A stretch of DNA of 64,000 nucleotides, from positions 1,240,001-1,304,000 of the forward strand of contig JAMWBK010000002.1 in assembly GCA_029953675.1 (NCBI GenBank), in the 5' to 3' direction. Positions 44,939-57,559 of the stretch are shown here, one piece after another. This DNA comes from Rhodosorus marinus (lineage: Eukaryota; Rhodophyta; Stylonematophyceae; Stylonematales; Stylonemataceae). The position numbers and the translations under genes are program-made. Every line of letters starts with the position of its first letter. The stretch's first letter is position 1. Below the pieces are notes generated by a model. The model was given only the letters and a program-made list of their open reading frames with translations. It made no database searches and was not told the origin of the DNA.

Positions 44939-47207
44939 TCAATGAAGTTCCTCCCGTATGAAAGCGCTCGTCTGTGTCTGCATTAGCCGCCTGTAAATTG
45001 ACTCATCGCCTTGTCGCATCAACTGTCTGTGTGATCCCTCCTCCACGACCTTGCCATCATGGACGACGCAGATTTTATCTGCAGAAAGTATCGTGCTCAA
45101 GCGATGGGCGATAACAAGCGCAGTTCTTCCGTCCATCAACCGGTTGAGAGCGTCCTGAACGAGCTTCTCCGACTGCGCGTCAAGAGCAGACGTGGCCTCG
45201 TCAAGTATCAGAATTGGCGCATCCTTTAGAACAGCTCTTGCGATAGCTATCCTCTGTCGCTGTCCCCCAGAAAGTCCTCCTCCTCTCTCGCCAAGAACAG
45301 TCTCGATGCCGTCCGGTAATTCCTGAATGAACTCCTCTGCGTTTGCAAACTTAATCGCCCTCATCAATTCATCCTCGGAAATGGTCCTGTTCCGGACGCC
45401 GTAGCAAATGTTCTCGCGTATGGAACCGGCAAACAGCATAGGATTCTGGCTCACAAGCGCCACTTGATCAACATACCAATCCTTTTCAAGGTCATTCACA
45501 TTCGCACCGTCCAGAGTTATAGTACCCTCCTGCGGTTTGTAAAACCTTGAGAGCAGCGCAACTGAAGTACTCTTGCCTGTAAATCGAGGGAACGCGACGA
45601 GAAAGGATGAGTCATTGGGACGCGAAGGGTATCCATAAACTGAGGAAGCCTTTCCAACACATAGATCAACTAGATCATCAAGACGAACACCGTACCTGCA
45701 CCACTGGGCCCAACAAGGGCAGTCACCTTATGCGGCTCGAGATTTACCGAGAAGTCCTTGAGAACAAACTTTTGAGGCCTTGTCGGGTAGGCAAACGATA
45801 TGTTTCGGAAGAGTACTGTGCCGGAAACTTTGGGCAGTTTCTTCACACCCGTGGGTTCATCTGCGGACGCGTTGGATCCGAGAATGTTTGACAAGCGTTC
45901 GAGAGTTCCGCGGCCTCTGCCAACGTCCGCAGCTGTATAGGAGATACCTTGCACAGCAAAGCTCAGCATGTAAACGTAGCCAATGAACGAGATGAACCTC
46001 GTTGCCTGGAGTTGGCCCGCCATAACCAGAAAGCCAGAGGCAATGGCAATGGTCAATAGAGTCGAATAAATGGCGAACCGATTTGCAGCCTCTACACCGC
46101 TCTTCAGCTGACCAATCTGCAGGCTGACTTTCCCCGCCTCCCCAAGGATTGATTCCAGAGCGGCAGACTCTTTCTCCTCACCGCCGAACGATTTCACGGT
46201 CCGAACCCCAGAGAACACTTCAGCAACCTTGCTCGTCACCGCCGCAAACGCCACACTCTCACTCATCGCCAGCTTGCCCAGTTTCTTCCCTAGCGTGGTT
46301 ACGATTGTCGCTGCTATGGGGACAATGACACAGAAGACTATAGCAATCTTGGGTTGGATACATGTAAGCATCACAACTACACCGATCGCCTCTAGCACCG
46401 CCCGAACCCCTCTGTCTCTGCCCAAATTGTTCCATACCATATCTCGAATCTCTCCAACGTCCTTTGCAACGGCGGATGTCAGTTCCCCAGAGGAATGCGT
46501 ATCGAAGAACTCGATTTCCTGCGAGACGCGATAAACGAGAAAAAGCGAAACCTTCAGAGTCAAAATTTCAACATCCGTCTTGGAAAAGACCAAACGAAGT
46601 AGCTGCGTTTTCATGTTTTCGCCATAGAGGCGGAGCCCCTCCGAGCTCCCTAGTGGGAGTTGATGCGATGCCCGCTGGATATCAGTGAAGTAATGGTACA
46701 TACCCGATTGAGAATATCGCGGAAAATCCGTTTCTTGGTACTTAGAATAATTTCCTCCGTAACTCTGCACACGGTTCGGACCCAAACGATGGTCGCCAGG
46801 GGCTCTATTATGTACAGCGCTGCGACCCTAACGACGCTGCGAAGCAGCCTCTCGTGTCCACCGGGCTGACCAGCCTCCAGTGACAAGATCGTACGGGTGA
46901 CCTCGGCGAATGCCAGGGGCATGCAAATAGCAGCTCCAGTTGCTGTCAGCACTGCAATCACACAAATTGCAGCTCTACGCCACTCGCGCCGCACAGCGTC
47001 CCACAAACCCGACGAAGCAGGTACGATAGGCGATGGTTCGGGCTCCTTGTAAACGGTAGGACGGACCTGTACAGGCTGAATTACGCTGGCAGATGCCTTT
47101 ATGACTCCTCGCACACGAGGTCGTACACTCACTCTCTGACAAGCGCCTGGCCTTGTCCCCACCGGAATCGGGGTCCAGCCACCTCCAACAAAGCCATTCA
47201 TACTCAT
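44939..47207 (-). CDS. Half-size ABC transporter (ABCB/TAP type), probably plastid
   Basis: Three minus-strand exons, 47207-46704, 46518-45696 and 45576-44939, join in phase to 654 aa. The N-terminal about 60 residues (VGTRPGACQRVSVRPRVRGV) fit a plastid transit peptide. An ABC exporter membrane domain follows (about 70-400, with FFDTHSSGELTSAVAKDVGE and VRTVKSFGGEEKE). The nucleotide-binding domain is complete: Walker A GPSGAGKST (the codon for the second Gly is split by intron 2), Q-loop VSQNPMLFAGSIRENI, signature LSGGQRQRIAIARA, Walker B PILILDEATSALD and the H-loop VIAHRLSTI. It should work as a homodimer in an organelle membrane; plant ABCB28-like envelope transporters are a reasonable comparison. 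The substrate is unknown. Confidence 0.9.
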
Positions 47208-48395
47208 ATCGATATCAGACAATTCTAGAAACAACTCCTTTGCAAAAAGACCTCTCCAACCCTAAGCCTCAAGCCTCAGCGCGGCTCTACCCTCAAGCTC
47301 TTCTACCCATAGAAATCAATCGCCCCACGCACTATCTCACTACACCATCTCAAGGGATCAACCCAAACCAAATCAGAAAACAACCCAGGTAAACCCTCAG
47401 TTTAATACACACAGCAAACACTCCACGCTTGGAAGAAGCTTGCCCACAGAGCTACATTCCCATCGAGCAATATAGTAGTTCCGCGTCAGAAAGAACCAAG
47501 CTTACGAGGCCAACTACGTCCGTAAACCTCCTCGACAAACAACGCAAAAGAAAAATCGAATCGCAGAATTGTTTCAGAGAGAACACAACTAAAAGCAGTT
47601 TGGAAGTAGCTCATTAGTTGCTTCCCCTCTGCCTTTGTGTTTTTTCCCTACGGCCAACCAGTCCTCACACGTGCAAACCTTCTAGGCCAATGTGTCTAGC
47701 TCAGCACTACCGCAACATTGGTATGGGGGGGTTGGTCCTCCGCCAAGATATCGGAAGAGTTTCTGACCTCACAGGGTTTCGTCCTTGACGAAGGGACATC
47801 CATTCAGTATCCCTCCATCTACCCCCCTCCCGCAAGTATCAAGTCCAACCTAAATTTATTCAAATTATAGATATGAAGGGGTTTTGTTTTGGATTCTATA
47901 GGGGGTAGATGAATTGCATATGGATTAATCTCTTATCGAAAAGATTGAATTGAAAATGGGATTAAATCTTCTGGGCTTGGTGGAAGGTCCTCAGTACACA
48001 GCCATTTCCTAGGTCGGTATACTGGTATTGCAATGTACGCTGGGGTGGAAAACAAGCTATTCACCGGAGTTTGATTGATGCCTTTCAAGCACGGGGAGAA
48101 ACGAGCAACCTGAAGCATTTGGTCCCGCATGCTAGGCTGCAGCCTTTTGGATTGTCGTGAGATTCTATGTGCGAAAGGGGGGGAACAGAAGCTGTGCAAC
48201 CTATTATAGCCGTGACAGGATTGTCACTAGTGAGCGTTCGATACTCTTAAAACTTTCTCAGCTCCAGCCCGTGGGAAAAGAGCCACGCACAAAACCGTGA
48301 TAAGTCTAATTTCCGATTTACCACATAAATATCCCCTCAAAAATAACTTACTGGACAGATCATGTACAACAATACTGTATCAAACTCCCCGCTTC
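47208..48395. other. Intergenic, no gene seen
   Basis: Between the ABC transporter promoter and the 3' end of the GAF gene. Frames here are short and motif-free. Confidence 0.5.
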
Positions 48396-49423
48396 TCATG
48401 CCGCTGCTACTGGAACGTTGGCAGATTCACGCCTCAGATTGGTCGCTTGCCAGGCAGTAGTCAGAGAGGATATACATTGGCTGGCAATATGAATAGACTT
48501 GGCATCATAAGAATGATGTCGGTTGTCAAAGAAACACATTACCGCCACGACCTCAGTTCCTAGAATGACTGGAACACCGAATCCTGACACAATACCAGAT
48601 CTATCGCGAAAACCGCATTCATACGTTAGCGACTACACCACTGAAGATCACGAAACCTGATGAAGTACCCCGGTTTCGGTGCTTACCTGAAAGCCATGTC
48701 GGCTCTAGTGCTACTCCGACTATCAGTAGCGCAACCCATCCATTCCACAGAACCCGTCCTCCAAATTCTTCCCGGCATGCACTCCTTGTCGACTATAAAC
48801 AATTGCCGAGAGTAATTGGAAAACTTCCTAAGTCCCACTTCATCACCTGTCACGATACTGTGGCTCATCTCCAGGACTGCATTTCGATCATCAGCACTGT
48901 ACGAGAGTAAACAAAATTCGTCACACCGAGTAAGCACTAATTCAGGTGCGTTCCCCGGCAAGCAGGTCTCAATCTTCGCAGTTTGTGCAATTCTACTCTT
49001 CTTCCTAGAGTCTACTCACCATTCCTTTGCCGAGCTCCATAGCTCCGCATACCTCCATCCGTTCTTGGTGGTAAAGGCTTTCATGAACGAGTCCAGTACT
49101 TCCAGAAGAGATTTTCTGGATCTGACAAGCGCGGCGCTAGTGCCCATAAGCTTCCTTCTCGCCTCTGGGCCAGCCATGGTCAAGTCCAAAACATCTGCCA
49201 GCTGCTTCTCACTGGTAACCTCGGCATGTTTTAATTGCTCAACAATAATCCCCTTTGCAACTTCTTGTACCTCCACCGAGGAGGTTGTTACCGTCGACAT
49301 GGGCGACATGGTTTCGGTCCCATATGACTCCAAACCCTTCATTCTCAACTTTCCACTTCCGTACAGAAGACTCGACTTTGCGAGACTAGTTTCCGACGAA
49401 CTCATCATCATATCGATAGACAT
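48396..49423 (-). CDS. GAF-domain protein
   Basis: Minus strand, exon 1 about 49423-49020, exon 2 from about 48960-48930 to 48687, exon 3 48600-48396. The start ATG 49423 gives MSIDMMMSSSETS. Residues about 30-135 are helical and Ser/Thr-rich, ending TTKNGWRYAELWSSAKE. Exons 2-3 make a GAF fold: ELVLTRCDEFCLLS, SIVTGDEVGLRKFSNYSRQL, MPGRIWRTGSVEWM, then GFGVPVILGTEVVAVMCFFD and SIHIASQCISSLTTAW. GAF domains bind small ligands or mediate dimerisation in signalling. No kinase, cyclase or DNA-binding part follows. I could not find an acceptor for exon 2 that keeps phase with the obvious exon-1 donor, so that junction is unresolved. Confidence 0.62.
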
Positions 49424-52400
49424 GCTGTACCCACTCCACCCACCCCCCCTCGTCAAGACCTTTCAACAGCTCGTTTTCTTCTCGACACCACCCGCACAAT
49501 CCCTACATTCTCACCCGCCAAACGCACACCCACCCCCGACCCTCTACAGCCCAAACGCTATACGACCTCCACTCTCTTGTCACTCACATATACTCCCACT
49601 CCCCCTCCCCAACCACCCTCCCTTCCCCATCCAACCATCGAACTTCTGCGTGAAGCTTTTCTCTGATCAACAGCCTTATCAATGGTATATTGTGATACGC
49701 ACTAAAATGCGGCCCCCTTCTATTTCCCACATTTCCCATCCACTTCACAACTACCTCACAAAAAAATCCCTAGTTGCCAAATACATTCTATCCCCCTCTT
49801 ATCAAAACCTAAAATCTCTTCGTTTCCAGGAATAGATTCCACCCCATTTAACCATATAAACAATATACATACTATTATTTCTATATAAGAAATATAATAC
49901 ATAATTTTAATATCCAATAAATGGTTAAGTAGGGTTCACCTATTTACCGTTGGAAACTACAACCACAGCATTACTATTTCAAGGGTTGACCCCCCTTTTA
50001 GTATTGCACACAACCCCCTCACCATGTTGCCCAATAGTCAACAAGCCTCTAAAAAATCCCTTAGCTCTCGCTTCTTATGTTTTTTCTTTTAAAAATCAAA
50101 AACTTATATGTTTCGAATGTATCCGAATGGACTGAAATTTCAGCCCAGTGAAGATTCTTTCTTTTCAAAAAGTTTGCATTTTTTTTATTGGCACACCGGG
50201 ATCAGGAGTGGTGGGAGGGTGGATGAAGAAAGAAGGGGGCGGGGGGGGAAGGGAATGAGGTTGAACAATTCAGGTGCGGATACAAAAAAAGGCTCTGATG
50301 GGGCGTCACAGTACGGATTGACAGAATTTGACAGGGGAGGTGGTCTTCAACTAAAGCGCACAGCTTCCTCACACCCCATCTCGTTCTTTCCGCAACGGTT
50401 TTTGCTCTTATCTAAAAATATTCCTCTCTGGTGCAATCAAGTCTCCCTAGAAAGCAATCTATTGGAGGATCGAGGATTGAAGTAAAATAATAATTAAAAT
50501 AAATAATTCACGGGAGAGTATTGGAGATGAGGGAGTTGCAAGGAAGCTTGAGGACTTCACCTCTGACGCAGGTCGCGAGAATAAGATAGCGTATTGAATC
50601 CTGGAAAGTCTGTATTTTGAAATAAAATGCCGTCATTCCAAGAGACTTGAAAGTCTTTGCGTCAGGTTTTTATGAGATGAGTTTGTGGCATAGCGGGATA
50701 ACCCCATCCAGGACTGGTGGTGGAGATCTCAAACGAAAAAGTTATCTGGAGGGTATCATCCCTGTAAACATTGTCTCATATGTTGTTTAACTGTAAAAAC
50801 GAAGAAAAAGCTACGATACTGATCAAATAGGGAAAAAGATAACTTTTTGCTGGGGGGAATATTTATGGAAATAATCTTGTTCGGTTCGTTTGTACATCCC
50901 CCCATATTCATTTCTTGCTGTTGATAGCCTTACACTTCTATCTTACCCATCCCCCCCCATGCAAAGAGCAGAGCTTGGCGTGAAAGCTAATCCATGAAAT
51001 CAATTTTGTGTGAGACTTTTTTCGTGAACGATTACCGGCCTTCTATTTGAAATTCCGCTGAAGAGCATATCATAATATGGGGCTAGCTCCACAGAAAAAC
51101 TTCAACGTTTATTCGCAAAACTCAAATTGAGCGTATCTGCTGACGGACATGCATCATGGATTACAGCCATGAGATATCGCGGTATACGAATGGCATGCTT
51201 TGAGAATTACCCAATGATATTCACCCACAACCTTGATCAGAGATATTCTATTCAATTAGCGTATACCAAGTGTCCCCTTCGACTGATCTATATGTAGGAC
51301 TCTGGTGGAAACTTACCAATCTACAATTTAAGTTTTGTTTTTCTGGATGTTATCTACTTGGCCTCCATTGGTAGAATATATTCGAATACAGCTATAATTT
51401 TAGATATATTTGATATCATTGGTAGAAATGTACCTGATGCGTTAAATATTATTTCCTCAGGAAGAGTACTTTTCAGGCCCATGTCCAATTAGCGCCTTTT
51501 TTATGAAAGAGATTAATCCGTCGGTTATTAATAGGAGTTGACTTACCCGCCACGCGTCCTAAGTATCCAATTAATCTCTTCTAAAAACCTCTTCTCCAAC
51601 CAAATTCTCTTCAGTATTTTCGTCGTGTTTTCATCAGAATTAAGATCACCTTTCACAAGAGAAAGTTGTTGGCTTTTCGGCATTTCAAAAAAATTACAAA
51701 TTCCGTTAAGCAGATCGGACCGCACCCTGCTTAAAGAATGTTGTGGAGTATTGAATGGAAGCTGAGAAACTGATGTATTCTAAGCGGACCGCTCAAGGAT
51801 CTATTTTGGGAATCATGCGTGCTAATGCGAATGATTTTGAAAAACCGCATTGTCGGCTGAACCGTTATACAACGGTACACTTGAAGATGACGGCGGGAAA
51901 GTGCCAGCAATTTGCTTGTAGCCAATATGGCATCCCCTGGATACTGCAGCAGAAATTGCGACATTTTCACAATTCGTTTTTCAAGAATTCTTGAGCATTT
52001 CTTTATGGGGACAGTACGGCCCATGATGACTCTCTTGCGCGTGAACCATCAGGGAGAGATGGGAGGATGGTGTCAGTGATAGATCAGTGGTGCACACTGA
52101 TCAGAATCACTTCATGATGACCGTCCCTATGATCAAATGAGGACATCAATGGAATATGGGTTTGTGCTTGTGCTCTCAATGACACCATAGCTAAGAAAGG
52201 CTTGCAGAGGAGTATGTATGTTTTTGACATGTTGACCATCCATACTCATTGTTGCTGCCATCCGGTACAAATCGACTAAGAGACGGTATAGTGTCGTGAC
52301 TTGCAGGACACCCGACCGTCTCTTAGTCGTGCGACTGCGTATTCCACGCTACTGGGGAAACTGCTATCGTGGGAAGCGTGTAATACTTTGTGAATACAAA

Positions 52401-54037
52401 CAGTTTACATTCATCATCGTTGACCCAGAGAAAACGGCCCTGAGAGGGAGAGGGCTTGGTTAAACCGAGAGAACGGGCCTCGAAATTAAGGTCGCACTAG
52501 AATGCAACAGCATAAAACTCATCGAAGAGAGGAAACGCGAGTGAGTCTCATCTCGATCGCGAAAATGGTCCCGAAGCCATGTCCGCCCTAAACTCCAATT
52601 GAATCCAAAGCCTCGATAGCAAGCGGAACGAAACGGTGTGACACACGCGATTGCAGGGTGAGTACGTTCGGTGGTGGCTCCTGGTACACCTTTAACGTAT
52701 AAACGAGCCATGAACATATACTTCCAAGGGCATGTACCACGAGTACATGCTCGAGTTCATTCCCCGGACATGCACTGCCAGTCGTTTCGATTTCTCGCAG
52801 CTGTAGGATCAGAGGGTCTAAAAACTGTACCTTTGCTCACGTACTTTGTTCGTTTCACAGTCAATTTCGTGAAAAGGATATGAGGAAGGATCACGAAACT
52901 CGATCGGGGGTGATTCGAACACCACAGCCAGCTCACGTCCAAGCTGACGGCAGACTAGAATTTTGAAATTAACTTTTGCGGAGCGCGATCCATAGAAGGG
53001 CTACCTGCCATGCTTCGTCCGCTGAGCTAGTTGTACTTTGACCATCGAATCCGCCGTCCCTCCAAACCAACACAACAACACCTCCAGCGAAGCCAAGCTT
53101 CCTGGACCCGAAGCATATCTAACCCGTCAAAAAGTGAAAAATGAGGGGTAAACGCAAAAAATGCTTTAAATGTTACTTTCCCGGACCCGTCTGTGCTTCT
53201 CCCTTTTGCTCACACTCTTAGTTTTCCCTACCTTTCACTCTAAACGCTCACCAGATGGAGGTCTGGTAAATGCGGGGGTGCGAAGGACCGACGCGTCGAT
53301 CACAGACTTCATCCTTCCCCCCCACATCCAGGCTCACCCTGCTAGGTCAAATTCGTCAGGGGGTAGCCAGCTGGGAGTATTGTGGGATGCCCTCCCTCAC
53401 GACGGGCGCCCAGCTGCTATGGTCATCGCTGATTCCCAAGCAGTTGGGCTTCTAATAGCGTTGAGGAGTACTACAGGTGAGGCGACAAACATCGCAATTT
53501 GCCACGGGCTATCTTACGTCCACGGCGGCGCGGGTCGGCCACCATCTGGCCACCCCCCGTGGTGAACACACCAGTTCATTAGTGGTAACTCTGGGGTTAC
53601 ACCAAAACCACTTCATCGGTTGAAGAGCGGTGAAAAGCTAATTAACGTTGTACTCACCCATTTACAACACCGCGGGCTGAATGCCACGATCGATAAGAGC
53701 GCGTGTTCACAGTGAGGTTCTAGCTGTTCTTGCTTTTTTCAGGGCAGAGCCAATTCTCACATAAATGAAAGCAGTCACCCGCTTCACTTTCAGAGTAGCT
53801 CAAAACAGGACTGTCAACGCCTGCGTGGTCGGCTTTGCATTAGTAACATGTACAAATGTACATTGCTTGGTACTAGGAGATCTTATCTGTCGAGGCTTCG
53901 TAGAAATGAAAGGTGAAAAACCGGTTTTTTGGCGATGGGTCCGACAAGTGTCGGCTTCTTTGGAAGAGGATTTGGTGCAGGTCAAGGAGCACGCAGCTGG
54001 TATGTAAACAATATTGGGCGAGTTCTTGAATAAGACA
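49424..54037. other. Long gene-poor interval
   Basis: About 4.6 kb without a confident gene. It is pyrimidine-rich at 49440-49640 (plus strand), AT-rich at 49840-50520 and 51300-51760, and carries a small inverted repeat (52273-52329) and a tRNA-like string (52895-53035). Two ATG-initiated ORFs are possible but unproven: 53170-53565 (131 aa, signal-like MLLSRTRLCFSLLLTLLVF) and 53765-54007 (80 aa, one hydrophobic segment, ending 30 nt before GCP4). Confidence 0.5.
52273..52329. repeat. 15-bp inverted repeat, 57 bp overall
   Basis: Arms CGACTAAGAGACGGT (52273-52287) and ACCGTCTCTTAGTCG (52315-52329) are exact reverse complements. The 27-nt centre has an additional GTGTC/GACAC pair. No duplication of flanks is evident. 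Confidence 0.75.
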
Positions 54038-56127
54038 ATGCTTCAGGAGGTCATATATAGCCTTGCGGGATTTCCTGGAGATGTTGTGTTCGAGGATCCA
54101 GCGCCGTCTGCCGGCGAACCCGCTGGATTGAAGCTTGCCGATGGCATTCCAATCCTGGAGAAGAGCGAGCGTGCGAGTATTACTCGCGTACTGAAGATTG
54201 GATCTGCTGCTAGGGATATACAGTACCTTAGAGATGTTGGATGTGACTCGCTCTACCTCAGCAGCGTCTTCGAGAGTGCTGGGGCGATCATCGAGAAGTT
54301 TCAGGATGATCTGCTGGATATGGAGAGGAGGGCGGGGCTGGAATTGGTATGCAGGCGTTTGCTTTTTTTTTATTCATGTCTTCAAAAAAATGGCCGCAGC
54401 TTACTTAAGCAGATCCCTCTACTCTCCGCAGCTAACTGGGGCAACTAGCTTGGAGCTCGCGCTCCGATCTTGGGAGACTGTTCTCCCGGAAGCGTCCGAT
54501 TGCATTCGTGGGGCTTTCGAACAGAAGCTTTCAGGACCAGATGTTCTCAAATACATACAAGCACGAAGCTCTCGTAGCCTTTCGAATCCTTCAGTGAGTA
54601 CAAAACTTCAAAGGAACCTACAAAGGAGAGGATAGAGCAAGCTTCTGACCGAACTCTTGGCGAAAATGGAACTGGCAACTAGATTCTGAAGATGTACAGT
54701 TTGCTCATAAATGGCTGTGAGGCGACAACGCGCGTGCAGCTGTTGAGCTGGCTCCTGTATGGCCATATTATCGATCCAAATGACGAGTTCTTCATTGAAG
54801 TCAGCGATGACGGAAAAGTCCAACAAGTCCGTGAAGAGAGACTTCCGGTTTGGATGGAGTCGAAGAACGCTCACGATTTGCTGTACGCTGGACAGGCTCT
54901 GGCGGAGATGCGACAGCGCAGGCACGAGATTAAGATAGACTTCGGACAGCATGTCGACGAGGTTGTTGCCGCCGGGTCTGAATTCGCGATGGGCATTGCT
55001 GTGTCAAGGCTCAAGAACAAGGTATCCAAGGAGGTCGGTACCCTCGTACCGCCTGGTTCAATTAAAGAGCTTCTGTCCTCCATACGCGACTACCCTCTTC
55101 TGGGTCGAGGGCTAATGTGGGACCTATTCATCGAGGAAGTGGACAAGTCCTTTAATATTGAAGCGGGAGTCAGGGTGGCGGAGGAACTCGTCGAGAACGT
55201 GACCTTTTCCTCGTTCAACGGTGTCACCAGCCCCTGCCTGAGCCCCCCGTGGCCGTTGTCCGAGGTAGTCACAAGTGAGCAGGAGCAGCTTTACGCGGAC
55301 GTCTTCACGATGCTGTTATCTGTCCGCAAAGCGGGAAAGCACGTGAACAGCGCTTGGTTAGCTATCCATAGACATGGTCTTCTGTCAAGTCGTCAAAGGT
55401 AGGGAAGCAGCAAGTGTTCTCGCGCTACGACGCAGTCTCTCCTGTTTGCGCTGACGATCTTGGCTCGGTTCTGGTGTGAAACCCGTAGGCTTCAGGACAA
55501 GACGGAGCGTAGGCTGCAATTGTTGTTTCAGGCGTTGCGAGCCCGGATGGGAATTCTATTACAGAACTTGATTTTCTACTTTCAGAGTGATGTAGTGGAT
55601 TCGTATATGAGCGGCTTAAGTTCGCAGCTGGAGGAGTCTTCCGACGGTTTTCCAATGGCAGTGAAGTTGCACAAGAAGGCTATAAGCGGAATATACACCG
55701 AGGTACGTACTACTATTTGTGCCATGTGTGGGTTCAGCTTTCTTCAGCTGCTAGGGTGCAAAAGCTTGTCACCCTGACTGAAATCGTTGCTTTCCCTCGC
55801 ACCGCGTTGTTTCTATAGTGCTTTGTGGGGTCGAGAGTGATCAGCTCCTGCCTAGTCCAAATCCTTGAGCAAGCAGAAAGGTTCACCTCCCTTGTTTCCC
55901 AACGGGAAAGGTCATGGAAGTGTGATGAAGAACCAGACCTTGGGAGCATGCTTGATGGCTTGGAGAAGCTCGAAAGAGACTTCAACCGGAGTTCGGGACT
56001 ACTATTTGAACTTTTATCCAGCGTCAAATCTGTACAAGGGTCTTCTAATCTTGCCCGATTGATACTGAGACTGGACTGGAATGGAACGTACAGCAAACGA
56101 ACTTTGTATTCTAAAAACTGGCTGTAG
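54038..56127 (+). CDS. GCP4: Gamma-tubulin complex component 4
   Basis: Five exons, 54038-54346, 54432-54593, 54692-55398, 55489-55702 and 55819-56127, join in phase to 566 aa. The start MLQEVIYSLAGFPGDVV matches the GCP4 N-terminus, followed by ILEKSERASITRVLKIG. The middle reads VQLLSWLLYGHIIDPNDEFF, the GCP N-terminal domain landmark, and then SIRDYPLLGRGLMWDLFIEE. The C-terminal gamma-tubulin-binding domain has SPPWPLSEVVTSEQ, YADVFTMLLSVRKAG, NLIFYFQSDVVDSYM and ARLILRLDWNGTYS. GCPs assemble gamma-tubulin into nucleating rings at spindle poles. The protein is somewhat shorter than animal GCP4. An upstream frame (MGEFLNKT...) lacks an ATG, so 54038 is preferred. Confidence 0.85.
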
Positions 56128-56344
56128 TGGCTCAGATGGAAGAGGGTTGTGGAGGCCACAAACATCGTCCCACAGAAACAAGGACTTCTGTGTAACAGCC
56201 CAAATGAACCTCACGGTTCAGATGCTTTGATCTATTCAATGCAAGACTCCTATCCATAACCAAATTCGAACTGTTTAAATACACACAATTAATATCACTC
56301 TGAACAAAGCAAAGCAAACACGCAAATCGAGTCCAGACGCTTAA

Positions 56345-57559
56345 CTAGTCGCTTACTGAGAAGCACCGAACAACGTCACGAACTGGAGCTCGGCAAATGG
56401 GACATTTCTGCCCGTTCGCAAGCAGTCCTCTACCACACGCCGAACAGGTGCACATATGCCCACAGCTGTAAAGTAGACTATCAATTGAGCTTTCCAAGCA
56501 TACAGTACAACGCCCACTTTTGAGGGCTTTTCTCGATGGCCCGGCTACCAAGCCCGGGCTGTGGTCCTTTCCGATGCCAGAGTGTATTGCACTGGCAACC
56601 TCCTGTCGAATTGCACGCTGAATGTCCAACTGAATGTCAAACCCTGCCGCAACCGCATTCCTGAGCTGTGCCACCTCTTCCTCCAGCTTTCTCAGCTGAG
56701 AAACGAGTCTTCGATCCCAGAACTCGTTCCCTCTTGACGGAACTGACCAGGCGTTCTCTCGTTGCTGTTCTTCCCTTTCAAACAGCTCAATTTCTTCCTG
56801 CATTGTTCTCTGTCCAACGGCGACCTCTTCCTCCGTCGCATTTCTTGCCTCCACTTGACGAGGACGGTACACGTTCTGCAGGCTTTCTCTGTTCAACGTG
56901 ATGTGCTCGAGTTGATGCCGGAACTCCGACTCAAGCGCACCTGTTACGAAACGAGCCTCTGCCAACTCACTCCCCCATGAAGCACTTCGCACCATTGAGG
57001 GAGCGTCTGCCTGGGGCTCCGTGAAGAACCGAAGAAGCCTCTGTGTCCCACAAATCGAAACAACAAATCCAGACAGCTTCATGAGCTTCAAGTTCCCGAA
57101 ATAAACTCATCTCGCTATTCAAGGCGGTGCCCGGTTCTCTTTTCTCACCTGAACTTGATGTCTCTGGGCCAAAGCGCGAACTTCCTCCATAACAACGGAC
57201 GGGGACTCCCTGTATCTTCGCATTTCTGGTTCCATATTCTCTTGATACTCATACAAGGGCTCCTCCGCTTCACGCAGTTCAAGCTCATCCTCGTCAAGCA
57301 AGCTCTCCACTGCATCTGATACAATACGCTGCAAGTCCCTGAGGAAATCTCTCTCCACTTGCCGAACTCGTGCCTGAAATCAAAAAAGAAAGCAGGTCGT
57401 GAGCCAACAGACACCATCATACTTCGCAAGCTATGAAGCTTCTTTCAACCCCACCTGCTCCCTCAATGTCCATAGCTCTCGCACTTGCTTTATATGCGCC
57501 CTCCTCGCGAACGAAATCTCTCCCTCTGGAGAGACGCTATTAATAATCGACGCACTCAT
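56345..57559 (-). CDS. RING-HC protein (putative E3 ubiquitin ligase)
   Basis: Three minus-strand exons, 57559-57455, 57373-57149 and 57040-56345, join in phase 0 to 341 aa. The first 110 residues and residues about 150-280 are charged and coiled-coil-like (EEEIELFEREEQQRENAW and others). The C-terminus is a RING: CTVCLESSIDSLLYSCGHMC then CSACGRGLLANGQKCPICRAPV, with the C3HC4 ligand order C-x2-C, C-x1-H, C-x2-C, C-x2-C, of the kind seen at the C-terminus of Neuralized/MIB/IAP-like ligases. Recruitment of an E2 and ubiquitin transfer are inferred; the substrate is unknown. The exon-3 acceptor after GGGACACAG keeps the frame and avoids the earlier hydrophobic read-in. Confidence 0.82.

Noticed and set aside
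53170-53565. 131-codon ORF with signal-like start
   Set aside because: Hydrophobic start is suggestive, but there is no domain, no splice support and low-complexity ends; mentioned only in the interval note.
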